A stretch of DNA of 64,000 bases. Source: CAVOOW01 sp963697675 (GTDB taxonomy: Bacteria > Actinomycetota > Actinomycetes > JACCUZ01). Each line of letters opens with the position of its first letter. Within the stretch, counting starts at the first letter, position 1. The stretch covers positions 1,364,001 to 1,428,000 of the forward strand of contig CAVOOW010000006.1 of the NCBI GenBank assembly GCA_963697675.1. Reading direction: 5' to 3'. This document shows, piece by piece, positions 17,732-26,189 of this stretch. The position numbers and the translations under genes were made by a program. Under the pieces are notes generated by a model. That model saw only the letters and a program-made list of their open reading frames with translations. It was not told where the DNA came from and did not search any database.

Positions 17732-18535
17732 CCGCGCGGCTCAGCCCCCGGCGACGAGCGCTGTTCGGCGTCCTGGCAGTCGTGCTGCTGGTCGCGGTCG
17801 CCCTGGCGGTCTTCGCCGGGACCCGCGACGGGACGGCACCCGGCAGCACAGCCGTCCAGGACAAGCCCGGACCCGGTGCTGCTCGTGCCCGGCTATGGCG
17901 GTGGCACGGGCGGACTCGAGCAGCTCGCCCGCCTGCTGCGGTCCGCCGGACGGCAGGCCACCATCGTGGCGCTCCCGGGCGACGGCACCGGGGACCTCGA
18001 CGCCCAAGCGGAGGCCCTCGACAAGGCCGCCGATGCAGCGCTGACGGCCGGTGCGCCGTCGATCGACGTGGTCGGCTATTCGGCAGGCGGGGTCGTCGCC
18101 CGTCTCTGGGCACGCGACCACGACGGAGCCGCGCGCGCCCGACGCATCGTCACGCTGGGTTCCCCGCACCACGGCACGGACGTCGCGGCCGTGGCAGGCC
18201 TGCTCCTGCCCGGCGAGTGCCCGCTGGCTTGCCGGCAGCTGGTGCCGGGCAGCGACGTGATCGCCGGCCTCAACAGCGGTGACGAGACCCCGGACGGTCC
18301 GGAGTGGGTCAGCATCTGGACCAGCCAGGACCAGCTGGTCGTCCCACCGGACACTGCCCGGCTCGGCGGCGCGCACAACGTCTCCGTACAGCAGATCTGT
18401 CCTGGTCGCGCAGTCGACCACGGTCAGCTGCCCACGGACGCGGTCGTCGACGGGCTGGTCCTGCGCGCCCTCGCCGCCGCGCCGTTCGTGACACCGACAC
18501 CCGATGACTGCGCGGCTCTGTCGGCGGGAGCCTGA
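17728..18535 (+). pseudogene. Secreted lipase/esterase (alpha/beta hydrolase), frameshifted as read
   Basis: Two frames join into one protein. The first (GTG 17728) encodes a basic N-terminus and a membrane or signal helix (LFGVLAVVLLVAVALAVFAG). The second encodes an alpha/beta hydrolase: VLLVPGYGGGTGGLEQL, the nucleophile elbow VVGYSAGGVVARLW, and LGSPHHGTDVA, typical of triacylglycerol lipase-like proteins. Dropping one C in the CCC run at about 17872-17874 fuses them (DKPGPVLLVPGYGG). The restored protein is about 268 residues and exported. It is coupled to purA by a 4-bp overlap, and its stop lies 3 bp from the convergent DUF4287 gene. The lesion may be a sequence error. Confidence 0.75.
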
Positions 18536-18538
18536 GCC

Positions 18539-19108
18539 TCAGCCGTTCTGGGCGTAGGCGGCCGCGAGCCACCCCGCGACCTCGTCGTCGACCTCGCCGA
18601 CCGAGCGCAGCGCGACCTTGTGCGTGGACTGCCCGGGCGCCGACGCGGCCAGCAGGCGGTCGCTCGACGGCGGTGCCGTGAAGCGCAGTCCGAGGTCGAC
18701 GCGGTCCCGGCTGGCGGCCGCGACGGCCGCGAACTGGCGGGCGCGCACGAATGGCACGTACGTCGACCGGCCTTCCATGGTCACGTCGTCACCGAGTGAG
18801 AGAGCAGCCGCGGCGACGGCGTCGTAGATGGGTCGCAATGCTGCCTTGGCACCGGTGTACTGACCGTCGACGTACTCCCCGACTGTCGGGCGCACCCAGC
18901 CGGCGGCACGCGCGGCCGCATCGGCCACCGCCCACTGGCTGTTCTGCGGGAGGCCGTGCTCGGTGCGCAGCCACCGCCGGACCGCGTTCTGGTCGATCGG
19001 GTCTATGCCGGAGGTCTCCACGAGAGCCAGCCACTCGTCGAGCGAGCGCCCGGTGCGAGCTGCGAGCGACCCGATGACCGCGCTCATCATGTCGTCGGGA
19101 GAGGCCAC
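18539..19108 (-). CDS. DUF4287/DUF5655-type protein
   Basis: A 189-residue soluble protein. The N-terminal ~65 residues (SLDEWLALVETSG, RRWLRTEHGLPQNSQWAVADAA) resemble DUF4287, and the rest (ALRPIYDAVAAAALSLGDDVTME, YVPFVRARQFAAVAAA, LDLGLRF-like) resembles DUF5655. The two often occur fused. Function unknown. Two starts are possible: GTG at 19108 or ATG at 19090; I give the longer. It converges on the lipase-like gene. Confidence 0.82.
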   Translation of the reverse strand: MASPDDMMSAVIGSLAARTGRSLDEWLALVETSGIDPIDQNAVRRWLRTEHGLPQNSQWAVADAAARAAGWVRPTVGEYVDGQYTGAKAALRPIYDAVAAAALSLGDDVTMEGRSTYVPFVRARQFAAVAAASRDRVDLGLRFTAPPSSDRLLAASAPGQSTHKVALRSVGEVDDEVAGWLAAAYAQNG

Positions 19109-19158
19109 GTTCGAAAGATAATCCTTTGGTTGCGATCATCGATCGCGACTGTCTCTGC

Positions 19159-19980
19159 TCAGGCGGTGATGTCGCGCGTCATGAAGTTCGCCCAGGCCAT
19201 CGCGAGCAGCACGACGACATAGATGCCCTGCACGACCAGGCCGCGCTCGATGTCCCGCCACAGGATCGGGTCACGGAAGAAGTCCACCCAGGCCAGCCAA
19301 TAGCGCGTCGGCAGGTAGGCCTTGATCGACGATGCCGCGTCGAGGGTCACCAGGACCTGGCTCATGACGAGCACGGCCAGCGCGCCGAGCGCCGCACCCA
19401 ACCCCGAGTCGGTGACCGTGGAGAGGAACAGCGCCACCGCGGCCACGCCCAGCATCGACCAGGCGATGTAGAGGATGACCATCGCCGTTCGCCAGGCGAG
19501 CTGCTCCTTGGTGAGCGTGCTGCCGGAGAGTCCCGTCACGATGGCGGCGGGCGAGTTTGGCTCGGGCACGAACAACCGGGTCCCGACGATGAACGCCGTC
19601 GTGGCGACGGCTGTCACGGCGATGAGGAGGAACGCCATCACCGACGCGAGCTTGGCGACCAGCAGCCTGGTGCGGCCGACCGGTCGCACCAGCAGATAGC
19701 GCAGCGTGCCGGTGTTCGCCTCGCCGGCGACGGAGTCGCCTGCGACGACGGCAACGGCGACAGGCAGGAAGAGCGGCAGCACGATGCCGAGCGCTGCAGC
19801 CGGGAACAGCGCGCCGTTGGCCAGCACTGCCGAGAGGAAGGCGGGCCCTTCACCGGGTCGAGGGGCCACGTCGGTGACGGCGAGGAAGATCGCGACGATG
19901 GTGGGCAGCAGGCAGAGCAGCGCGATGCTGATCCACGTGCGCGGCCGGCGCAGCAGCTTGGTGAGCTCGACGGCGATCAT
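19159..19980 (-). CDS. ABC transporter permease (ABC-2 type)
   Basis: A 273-residue integral membrane protein with about six hydrophobic segments, beginning MIAVELTKLLRRPRTWISIALLC, the usual start of ABC-2-type permeases. AGDSVAGEANTGTLRYLLVRPVGR is the conserved cytoplasmic segment that couples to the ATPase. It overlaps the ATPase gene stop by 4 bp and is the last gene of a three-gene operon (22110 to 19159). The transported substrate is unknown. Confidence 0.92.
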   Translation of the reverse strand: MIAVELTKLLRRPRTWISIALLCLLPTIVAIFLAVTDVAPRPGEGPAFLSAVLANGALFPAAALGIVLPLFLPVAVAVVAGDSVAGEANTGTLRYLLVRPVGRTRLLVAKLASVMAFLLIAVTAVATTAFIVGTRLFVPEPNSPAAIVTGLSGSTLTKEQLAWRTAMVILYIAWSMLGVAAVALFLSTVTDSGLGAALGALAVLVMSQVLVTLDAASSIKAYLPTRYWLAWVDFFRDPILWRDIERGLVVQGIYVVVLLAMAWANFMTRDITA

Positions 19981-20930
19981 GACGGCCGCCGCCGGCCGGT
20001 GAAGCGTGGGGCCGTCCCGCCCGTGACGCGGTCAGATCCGGAGCTGGTCACGGACAGGACTACGTCCTCCAGCGTCTGGCGCTCCCCCACCACCTCGGTG
20101 ATGCGGGCTCCTGCCTTCACCAGCTGCGCCGTGAGATCCTCGGGCGCGATCCCGCGCACGACGAGACGGTCACCGTCGCGGTGGTCGAGCTGCCCGTCCA
20201 GCACGGCGGCAGCGATGTCAGGGTCGGGTGTGCGCACGAGGACGCGCCCGGTCGGGCGCTGCAGATTGCCGAGGTCATCCTGCAGCACGAGCCGTCCGCG
20301 GTCGAGCACGCCGATGCGCGTGCACAGGGCCTCCACCTCGGTGAGCAGGTGGCTGGACAGGAAGACCGTCGTGCCCTGTTCGTTGAGCGAGACGAGCAGG
20401 TCGCGCACCTCACGAATGCCTTGCGGATCAAGCCCGTTCGTGGGTTCGTCGAGCACGAGCAGCCGGGGTTTGCGCAGCAGGGCCGCCGCGAGCCCCAGTC
20501 GCTGTCGCATGCCGAGCGAGTAGGCCTTGACCGGCCGGCGCCCGACAGCATCGAGGCCCACCTGCTCGAGCACCTCGGCCACGCGGGTGCGCCGCGTGCG
20601 TCGCTCGCCATGGTGACCGCTGGGCCCGGCCGCGTCCATCAACATCAGGTTGGACCGCGCAGAGAGGTGGCCGTAGGCCGCCGGCCCTTCGATGAGCGCG
20701 CCGACGTCGACGAGCGCGCGGCGGACTCGCCCGGGCACCGGCTGGCCGAGGAGCTCGATGCGCCCGGACGTCGCGAAGACCAGACCGAGCAGCATGCGCA
20801 CCGTCGTGGTCTTGCCCGACCCGTTGGGGCCGAGGAAGCCATAGCGGTCCCCCTCGCGAACGTCGAGGTCGATCCCGTCGACGGCGACGACCGAGCCGAA
20901 CCGCTTGGTCAGCCCCTCGGTGCGGATCAT
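19977..20930 (-). CDS. ABC transporter ATP-binding protein
   Basis: A 317-residue ATPase. Walker A is GPNGSGKTT near residues 35-43, the signature is YSLGMRQRLGLA, Walker B is LLVLDEPTNGLD, and the H-loop is LSSHLL. A C-terminal ~90-residue extension (VLVRTPDPDIAAAVLDG) is typical of ABC-2 exporter ATPases. It lies between the LolA/RseB-like gene and the permease, overlapping each by 4 bp. It powers the permease; substrate unknown. Confidence 0.94.
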   Translation of the reverse strand: MIRTEGLTKRFGSVVAVDGIDLDVREGDRYGFLGPNGSGKTTTVRMLLGLVFATSGRIELLGQPVPGRVRRALVDVGALIEGPAAYGHLSARSNLMLMDAAGPSGHHGERRTRRTRVAEVLEQVGLDAVGRRPVKAYSLGMRQRLGLAAALLRKPRLLVLDEPTNGLDPQGIREVRDLLVSLNEQGTTVFLSSHLLTEVEALCTRIGVLDRGRLVLQDDLGNLQRPTGRVLVRTPDPDIAAAVLDGQLDHRDGDRLVVRGIAPEDLTAQLVKAGARITEVVGERQTLEDVVLSVTSSGSDRVTGGTAPRFTGRRRPS

Positions 20931-22110
20931 CGGGATTCCTCGGTCATCGGTGCGCTCATCGTGGCGGCGGCGGGTTGTCGAAAAGGGCTGCCACCGCAGT
21001 CGTCAACGTGTCGGCGATCGACCAGGCCGGCGACGAGATAGCTGCGCCCCCGCCGGTCGACGGTGGGCTCGGTCTCGGGGTTGCTGCGCGCGATCACGGC
21101 GTTGAGCAGCGGGGTCCCGACCAGCACCGCGGACCCGCCGGTGATCGTCGAGCTCGAGCCCGCCACCGTCGGTGGCCGCAGCCAGCGCCGACCGGCCGAG
21201 CTCGGGGGTCAGCGGCAGCACGATGAACCGGGCCAGTCCCACGCCGTAGGTGGCCGTGCCGCCCACGCTGATCAGACCCTTGCTGCGCTCGAACGACCCC
21301 AGGCGGTCCGGCAGCGCGAACGGTGCGAACACGTCGACCGCGGCGGCCAAGTCAGGCACCGTCACAGGCTCGTTGGGCAGCGTCGGCGCCAACCGCGGAG
21401 TCAGGACGCCCTTGTCCGGACGGACCAGCCGGACGTCGAGAAAGCGCGAGGAAAGCGCAGGATTGGACGACCCGCGCGGATAGAGCTGCAGGGACAACGG
21501 CAACCCGGAGGCCGAGTCGACGTACATGTCGACACGACCGATGGTGCTGTCCGTCGCGGCGGGCACGATGCGTACGCCGTCCGCGCTGCGGCCCGCGATG
21601 CGCTTGGCGGGAAGGGGGGTCAGCAGGTCGTCGCGGGTGACGCCGGCCAGGATCCGCCGGGCCGCCTGCGGTGGCAGCAGGTCGTCGACCCGGGGGAGCC
21701 GCACCGGGGACGCGGACAGGATGGTCCGCAACCGGTGGTCCTCGTAGTCCCACATGAGCAGCGGCCCGCGCGACGCGTAGATGTCGCTCTCCCCGGTCGC
21801 CGTGACCTCGAGCGACCCGCCACGCGCTCGGTGATCCCCACCAGACGCGGGCGTGTGTGGTGCCGCCGAGCAGGGCCGCGACCTGGCCGAGCCGGGGCAG
21901 GTCGGGCAGCCCGAGGGTTCCCGTCGTCTCGGCGTAGCCCTCGTGCGCGATGGTCGCAGAGTCGCGAGCCGTGGCAACGATCTCGCGCGGCGTGCGATCC
22001 GACCCGGTTGCCGGCAGCGCGGCCAGTGCCGTGGGCAGCAGCCCGATCGCGATCGTGCCGCTCAGCGCGATGACCCAACGGCCCGCTGTTGCCCGGCGAA
22101 CGACACCCAC
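20927..22110 (-). pseudogene. Exported LolA/RseB-like protein, two frameshifts as read
   Basis: First gene of the ABC operon. The N-terminal frame (GTG 22110) has a signal-type helix (WVIALSGTIAIGLLPTALAAL) and then REIVATARDSATIAHEGYAETTGTLGLPDLP. The sequence continues in a second frame from about 21816 (LEVTATGESDIYASRGPLLMWDYEDHRL, ASGLPLSLQLY) and a third from about 21165 (SSSTITGGSAVLVGTPLLNAV). Each join needs one base removed. The fold resembles the outer-membrane lipoprotein-sorting/MucB-RseB domain found on the outside of actinobacterial cells. Restored length is about 394 residues. Its role with the ABC exporter is unknown; it may bind substrate or sense it. Confidence 0.75.
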
Positions 22111-22172
22111 CCGTCAACCGTACGGCCGCTGGCTGGCCACCGTCCGCGATCCCGGCCCGATAACCTCCACGC

Positions 22173-22808
22173 GTGACCACAGTGGAACCCGACGGCCGCG
22201 CGCTGGTCGGCCGCCACGTACGCCTCGATGCGGCCTCCGTCGCCGACGCGCCCGGGCTGTTCGCGGCGCTGGACGATGATCGGGTGTGGGCGGCGGGCTA
22301 CGGCGGGGGACCCGGCGGGCGGCCCCGCGATGCCGCCGCGATGCGACGCATCCTGCAGACGGCGGTCGAGGCGGCGATCCGGCGTCAGCGGCAGGCCTAC
22401 ATCGTGCGACTGGCGACCGATCTCGAGGAGGGGGATGGCGCGGCGGCCGCGGGAACCGTCGTCGGCACGACCAGCCTCGGCGACTGGGATCTGGTCAACG
22501 AGCGGGCCCACATCGGCTGGACCGCCTACGGGCCGTCCTGGTGGGGTGGCAACGTCAACGCCGAGTGCAAGCTGCTCATGCTCGGCCACGCGTTCGACGA
22601 CTGCGGGTTCGGTCGGGTGAAGCTGCAGACCGACCTGCTGAACAAGCGTTCGCAGGCCGCGATCGCGCGGCTCGGTGCCACCCGGGAGGGCGTGCTGCGC
22701 CGGCACCAGAAACGGGCCGACGGGACGTTCCGGGACACGGTGGTCTACTCGGTGCTCGCCGACGAGTGGCCCGAGGTTCGCGCCGCCCTCCTCGCCCGCC
22801 TCACCTAG
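22173..22808 (+). CDS. GNAT family N-acetyltransferase (RimJ/RimL-like)
   Basis: A 211-residue acetyltransferase of the RimJ/RimL type. GRHVRLDAASVADAPGLFAAL starts the fold; VVGTTSLGDWDLVNERAHIGW and GGNVNAECKLLMLGHAFDD form the core, and TDLLNKRSQAAIARLGATREGVLRRH is the characteristic C-terminal segment. GTG start at 22173, divergent from the LolA/RseB-like gene with 62 bp between them. Substrate unknown; relatives acetylate protein N-termini or small amines. A large palindrome follows 8 bp after the stop. Confidence 0.9.
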   Translation: MTTVEPDGRALVGRHVRLDAASVADAPGLFAALDDDRVWAAGYGGGPGGRPRDAAAMRRILQTAVEAAIRRQRQAYIVRLATDLEEGDGAAAAGTVVGTTSLGDWDLVNERAHIGWTAYGPSWWGGNVNAECKLLMLGHAFDDCGFGRVKLQTDLLNKRSQAAIARLGATREGVLRRHQKRADGTFRDTVVYSVLADEWPEVRAALLARLT

Positions 22809-22816
22809 CCCGCGTC

Positions 22817-22905
22817 AGTCGACCACGTTTGGCAGGCCGGGCGTCGCTTCAGCTAGGCATGCAGGCCTGCTGAAGCGACTGTTCACCTACCAAACGTGGT
22901 CAACT
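22817..22905. repeat. Complete palindromic element, ACCACGTTTGG family
   Basis: Outer arms AGTCGACCACGTTTGG (22817-22832) and CCAAACGTGGTCAACT (22890-22905) pair with two mismatches. An inner hairpin, GTCGCTTCAG / CTGAAGCGAC, surrounds a GGCATGCAGGCC centre. This is the full-length member of the family; partial copies are at 7939 and 12080. It separates the GNAT gene from the aminotransferase gene. Confidence 0.88.
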
Positions 22906-22976
22906 GGCGGAGGGGGCGGGCGGGGGTGGCGGGCGCAGGGATGCGCGGGGGATCGTGCGCTCGTAGAGTGCCGGGC

Positions 22977-24350
22977 ATGACCCCTGTGCAGCAGAACAGT
23001 GCCCCGGACCCCGACGAGGGTCGTCGTGTCATCGAGCTCGACCGCGCCCACGTCTTCCACTCCTGGTCGGCCCAGGCGTCCTTCTCACCCATGGCAGTGG
23101 CCGGGGCCGAAGGCAGCTATCTGTGGGACTACGACGGCAACCGCTATCTCGACTTCTCGTCCCAGCTCGTCAACGTCAACATCGGCCACCAGCACCCCAA
23201 GGTCGTCGAGGCGATCCGCGAGCAGGCGGCTCGGCTGTCCACGATCGCGCCGCAGCACGCCAACGACGTGCGCTCCGAGGCTGCGCGGCTGATCGCCGAG
23301 GTCGCACCCGACGGGCTGGACAAGGTCTTCTTCACCAACGGCGGTGCTGACGCGATCGAGAACGCCGTGCGCATGGCACGGCTGCACACCGGCCGGCACA
23401 AGGTGCTCACCGCCTATCGCAGCTATCACGGCAACACGACGACAGCCGTCCAGATGACCGGCGACCCGCGCCGCTGGCCCAACGACGGCGCCGCGACGGG
23501 CATCGTCCACTTCTTCGGGCCCTACCCCTATCGCACGCCGTTCTGGTCCACCAGCACGGAGCAGGAGTGCCAGCGCGCGCTCGAGCACCTCGAGCAGGTC
23601 GTCGCGTTCGAGGGGCCGGCGACCATCGCCGCCATCGTCCTCGAGTCGATCCCCGGCACCGCGGGCGTGCTCGTGCCGCCCGACGGCTACCTCGCCGGCG
23701 TGCGCGAGATCTGCGACCGCGCGGGCATCGTCTACATCGCCGACGAGGTGATGTCCGGCTTCGGCCGCGCCGGCGAGTGGTTCGCCGTCGACAAGTGGAG
23801 CGTCACGCCCGACCTCATCACGTTCGCGAAAGGCTCGAACTCCGGCTACGTCCCCCTGGGCGGCGTGATCATCTCCGAGCCGATCGCGGCGACCTTCGCC
23901 GACCGGGTGTTCCCCGGCGGGCTCACGTACAGCGGCCACCCGCTGGCCTGTGCCGCCGTCGTGGCCAGCATCACTGCCTTCCACGACGAGAACATCCTCG
24001 ACAACGCACGGCGCGTGGGCGACGACGTACTCGGACCAGGTCTTCGCGAGATCGCCGAGCGTCATCCCAGCGTCGGGGAGGTCCGCGGGTTGGGTGTCTT
24101 CTGGGCGCTCGACCTCGTCAAGGACAAGGCCACCCGCGAGATGCTCGTCCCCTACAACGCCGCCGGGGCGGCCAACAAGCCGATGGCCGACCTCGTGGCC
24201 GCCTGCAAGTCCCGCGGCCTGCTGCCGTTCGTGAACTTCAACCGGCTCCACGTCGTGCCGCCCTGCACGGTCTCCGAGGCCGAGGCAAAGGAGGGTTTGG
24301 CGATCCTCGACGAGGCCTTGACCGTGGCGGACGACCATGCCGCAACGTGA
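22977..24350 (+). CDS. Class III aminotransferase (PLP-dependent)
   Basis: A 457-residue class III (omega) aminotransferase. WDYDGNRYLDFSSQLVNVNIGHQHP is the typical N-terminal region; FFTNGGADAIENAVRMAR binds the cofactor phosphate; YRSYHGNTT carries the ring-stacking aromatic; ADEVMSGFGRAGEWFA holds the PLP Asp; ITFAKGSNSGYVPLGG holds the Schiff-base Lys. Substrates of this group include omega-amino acids, polyamines and beta-alanine; the exact one is not readable. ATG at 22977. The downstream polyamine-type importer at 47-51 kb is too far to be linked. Confidence 0.92.
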   Translation: MTPVQQNSAPDPDEGRRVIELDRAHVFHSWSAQASFSPMAVAGAEGSYLWDYDGNRYLDFSSQLVNVNIGHQHPKVVEAIREQAARLSTIAPQHANDVRSEAARLIAEVAPDGLDKVFFTNGGADAIENAVRMARLHTGRHKVLTAYRSYHGNTTTAVQMTGDPRRWPNDGAATGIVHFFGPYPYRTPFWSTSTEQECQRALEHLEQVVAFEGPATIAAIVLESIPGTAGVLVPPDGYLAGVREICDRAGIVYIADEVMSGFGRAGEWFAVDKWSVTPDLITFAKGSNSGYVPLGGVIISEPIAATFADRVFPGGLTYSGHPLACAAVVASITAFHDENILDNARRVGDDVLGPGLREIAERHPSVGEVRGLGVFWALDLVKDKATREMLVPYNAAGAANKPMADLVAACKSRGLLPFVNFNRLHVVPPCTVSEAEAKEGLAILDEALTVADDHAAT

Positions 24351-24368
24351 CATTGTTAGCGTTCGCTC

Positions 24369-24938
24369 GTGAGCTATGACATCTACTTCGTGCGGCGCGA
24401 CCCCGGTCAGTCGTTCGAGGACGCCCTCGATGCGACCGAGGAGTCGTTCGAGGGCGACCCGGGGCCGCTGAGCCCGGTCGAGCTCGAGCAGTGGGACGAG
24501 GTGCTGCCGGTTGCCCGCGCGGTGCTTGGCGACGCCCAGGAGTTCAGCGACGAGACCACGCGTGAGCTGAGCGACCCGGACACCGGCATCGAACTGTCCC
24601 TGTTCAACGGTGAGATGGCCATCCACGTCCCTGTCGCCCACCAGCAGGAGGGCGGGGAGGTCATGGCACGCGTCTACGCGCTCGCGCGCGCGGTCGAGCG
24701 GGTGACCGGCCTCGAGGGCTACGACCCCCAGACCTCTGCGCCGGTGAGCGACCAGGAGGGCGGCGCAGTGGCCGGCGCACGGCACGAGCGCGACTGGGAC
24801 GACGACGACGATGACAGTGGATCCGACGGTACGTCGACCACGCTGCCCGCCGTGCGCCCCCGCCGCAACCGGGCACCAGCGGAGGACGGCGAGCCGGCCC
24901 AGTCGGAGCGACGGCCCTGGGAGTTCTGGAAGCGGTGA
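24369..24938 (+). CDS. Conserved-looking acidic protein of unknown function
   Basis: A 189-residue protein starting MSYDIYFVRRDPGQSFEDAL. The first ~120 residues look globular (LSPVELEQWDEVLPVAR, IELSLFNGEMAIHVPV, VYALARAVERVTGLEGYDP). The rest is a charged tail with a six-Asp run and then a Pro/Arg-rich stretch ending WEFWKR, probably disordered. I do not recognise the family. GTG start at 24369. The stop overlaps the purD start by 4 bp, so it is translationally coupled to purine synthesis, which is its only functional hint. Confidence 0.75.
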   Translation: MSYDIYFVRRDPGQSFEDALDATEESFEGDPGPLSPVELEQWDEVLPVARAVLGDAQEFSDETTRELSDPDTGIELSLFNGEMAIHVPVAHQQEGGEVMARVYALARAVERVTGLEGYDPQTSAPVSDQEGGAVAGARHERDWDDDDDDSGSDGTSTTLPAVRPRRNRAPAEDGEPAQSERRPWEFWKR

Positions 24939-26173
24939 GGGTCCTCGTCCTCGGCGGAGGTGCCCGCGAGCACGCTCTGGTGCATGCGCTGCTGGCCGAC
25001 CCCGAGGTCGAGTCGGTCGTCTGCGCACCGGGCAACGCGGGCATCGGGCGGGATGTACGGACGGCGCCGCTGGACCTGACGGTGCCGGGCGACGCGGCTG
25101 CGCTGGCTCTGAGCCTGGCAGTGGACCTCGTTGTCGTCGGGCCCGAGGGGCCGCTGGTCGCGGGCGTCGCAGACGCTGTGCGAGCCAGCGGCATCACCTG
25201 CTTCGGCCCGTCCGCCGAGGCCGCCCGGCTTGAGGGATCCAAGGCGTTCGCCCATGAGGTGATGGCTGCCGCTGCCGTACCGACCTCCCGTTCCGCGGTC
25301 GCGACGACAGCCGACGAGGTGGCCCGCGCGCTGGACGAGTTCGGGCCCCCGTACGTCGTGAAGGACGACGGGCTTGCCGCCGGCAAGGGTGTCGTCGTCA
25401 CTGACGACCGTGACGAGGCGCTCCGGCACGCGATCGCCTGCGGCCGGGTCGTCATCGAGGAGTTCCTCGACGGTCCGGAGGTGTCGCTGTTCGCGCTGTC
25501 CGACGGCACGACCGTGGTGCCGCTGGCTCCGGCGCAGGACTTCAAGCGCGTCGGCGACGGGGACTCAGGCCCGAACACCGGTGGCATGGGCGCCTACTCA
25601 CCGCTGCCATGGGCGCCTGCCGACCTGACCGACGAGGTGCTCAAGACCGTCCTCGCTCCGACGATCGAGGAGATGGCGAGGCGCGGCACCCCGTTCGCCG
25701 GGTTGCTCTACGCCGGCCTCGCGCTGACCTCTCGCGGTGTGCGGGTCATCGAGTTCAACGCCCGGTTCGGAGACCCGGAGACCCAGGTCGTGCTGGCCCG
25801 GCTGCGCACGCCGCTCGGCGCACTGCTGCTGGCCGCCGCCACGGGCGAGCTCGCCCAGGTCGGTCCGCTCGACTGGGCGCCCGATGCAGCGGTGACCGTC
25901 GTGGTGGCCGCCCCGGGCTATCCCGCATCCCCGCAGGTGGGGGGCGTCGTGGAGGGTCTCGACGTGGCAGCCACGGAACCCGGCGTCGTCGTACTCCATG
26001 CCGGCACCGCTCTCGACCCGGAGGGCCACGTGGTGAGCACCGGAGGCCGGGTGCTCTCCGTCGTGGCGACCGGTGCGGACGTGGCCGCCGCGCGGGAACG
26101 CGCCTACCGGGCAGTGGCGCAGCTGCGCCTGGACGGCTCCCACCACCGCACGGACATCGCCGCCGGCATCTGA
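24935..26173 (+). CDS. purD: Phosphoribosylamine-glycine ligase (GAR synthetase)
   Basis: It condenses phosphoribosylamine with glycine, using ATP, in step 2 of purine synthesis. The protein is 412 residues with an ATP-grasp fold. Signatures: VLGGGAREHALVHAL at the N-terminus, GPEGPLVAGVAD, YVVKDDGLAAGKGVVV (ATP loop), FKRVGDGDSGPNTGGMGAYSP, and GVRVIEFNARFGDPETQV (metal site). GTG start at 24935 overlaps the preceding gene. A gamma-glutamyltransferase-like gene follows 16 bp downstream. Confidence 0.97.
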   Translation: MRVLVLGGGAREHALVHALLADPEVESVVCAPGNAGIGRDVRTAPLDLTVPGDAAALALSLAVDLVVVGPEGPLVAGVADAVRASGITCFGPSAEAARLEGSKAFAHEVMAAAAVPTSRSAVATTADEVARALDEFGPPYVVKDDGLAAGKGVVVTDDRDEALRHAIACGRVVIEEFLDGPEVSLFALSDGTTVVPLAPAQDFKRVGDGDSGPNTGGMGAYSPLPWAPADLTDEVLKTVLAPTIEEMARRGTPFAGLLYAGLALTSRGVRVIEFNARFGDPETQVVLARLRTPLGALLLAAATGELAQVGPLDWAPDAAVTVVVAAPGYPASPQVGGVVEGLDVAATEPGVVVLHAGTALDPEGHVVSTGGRVLSVVATGADVAAARERAYRAVAQLRLDGSHHRTDIAAGI

Positions 26174-26189
26174 GCACAAGGGGGCCACA

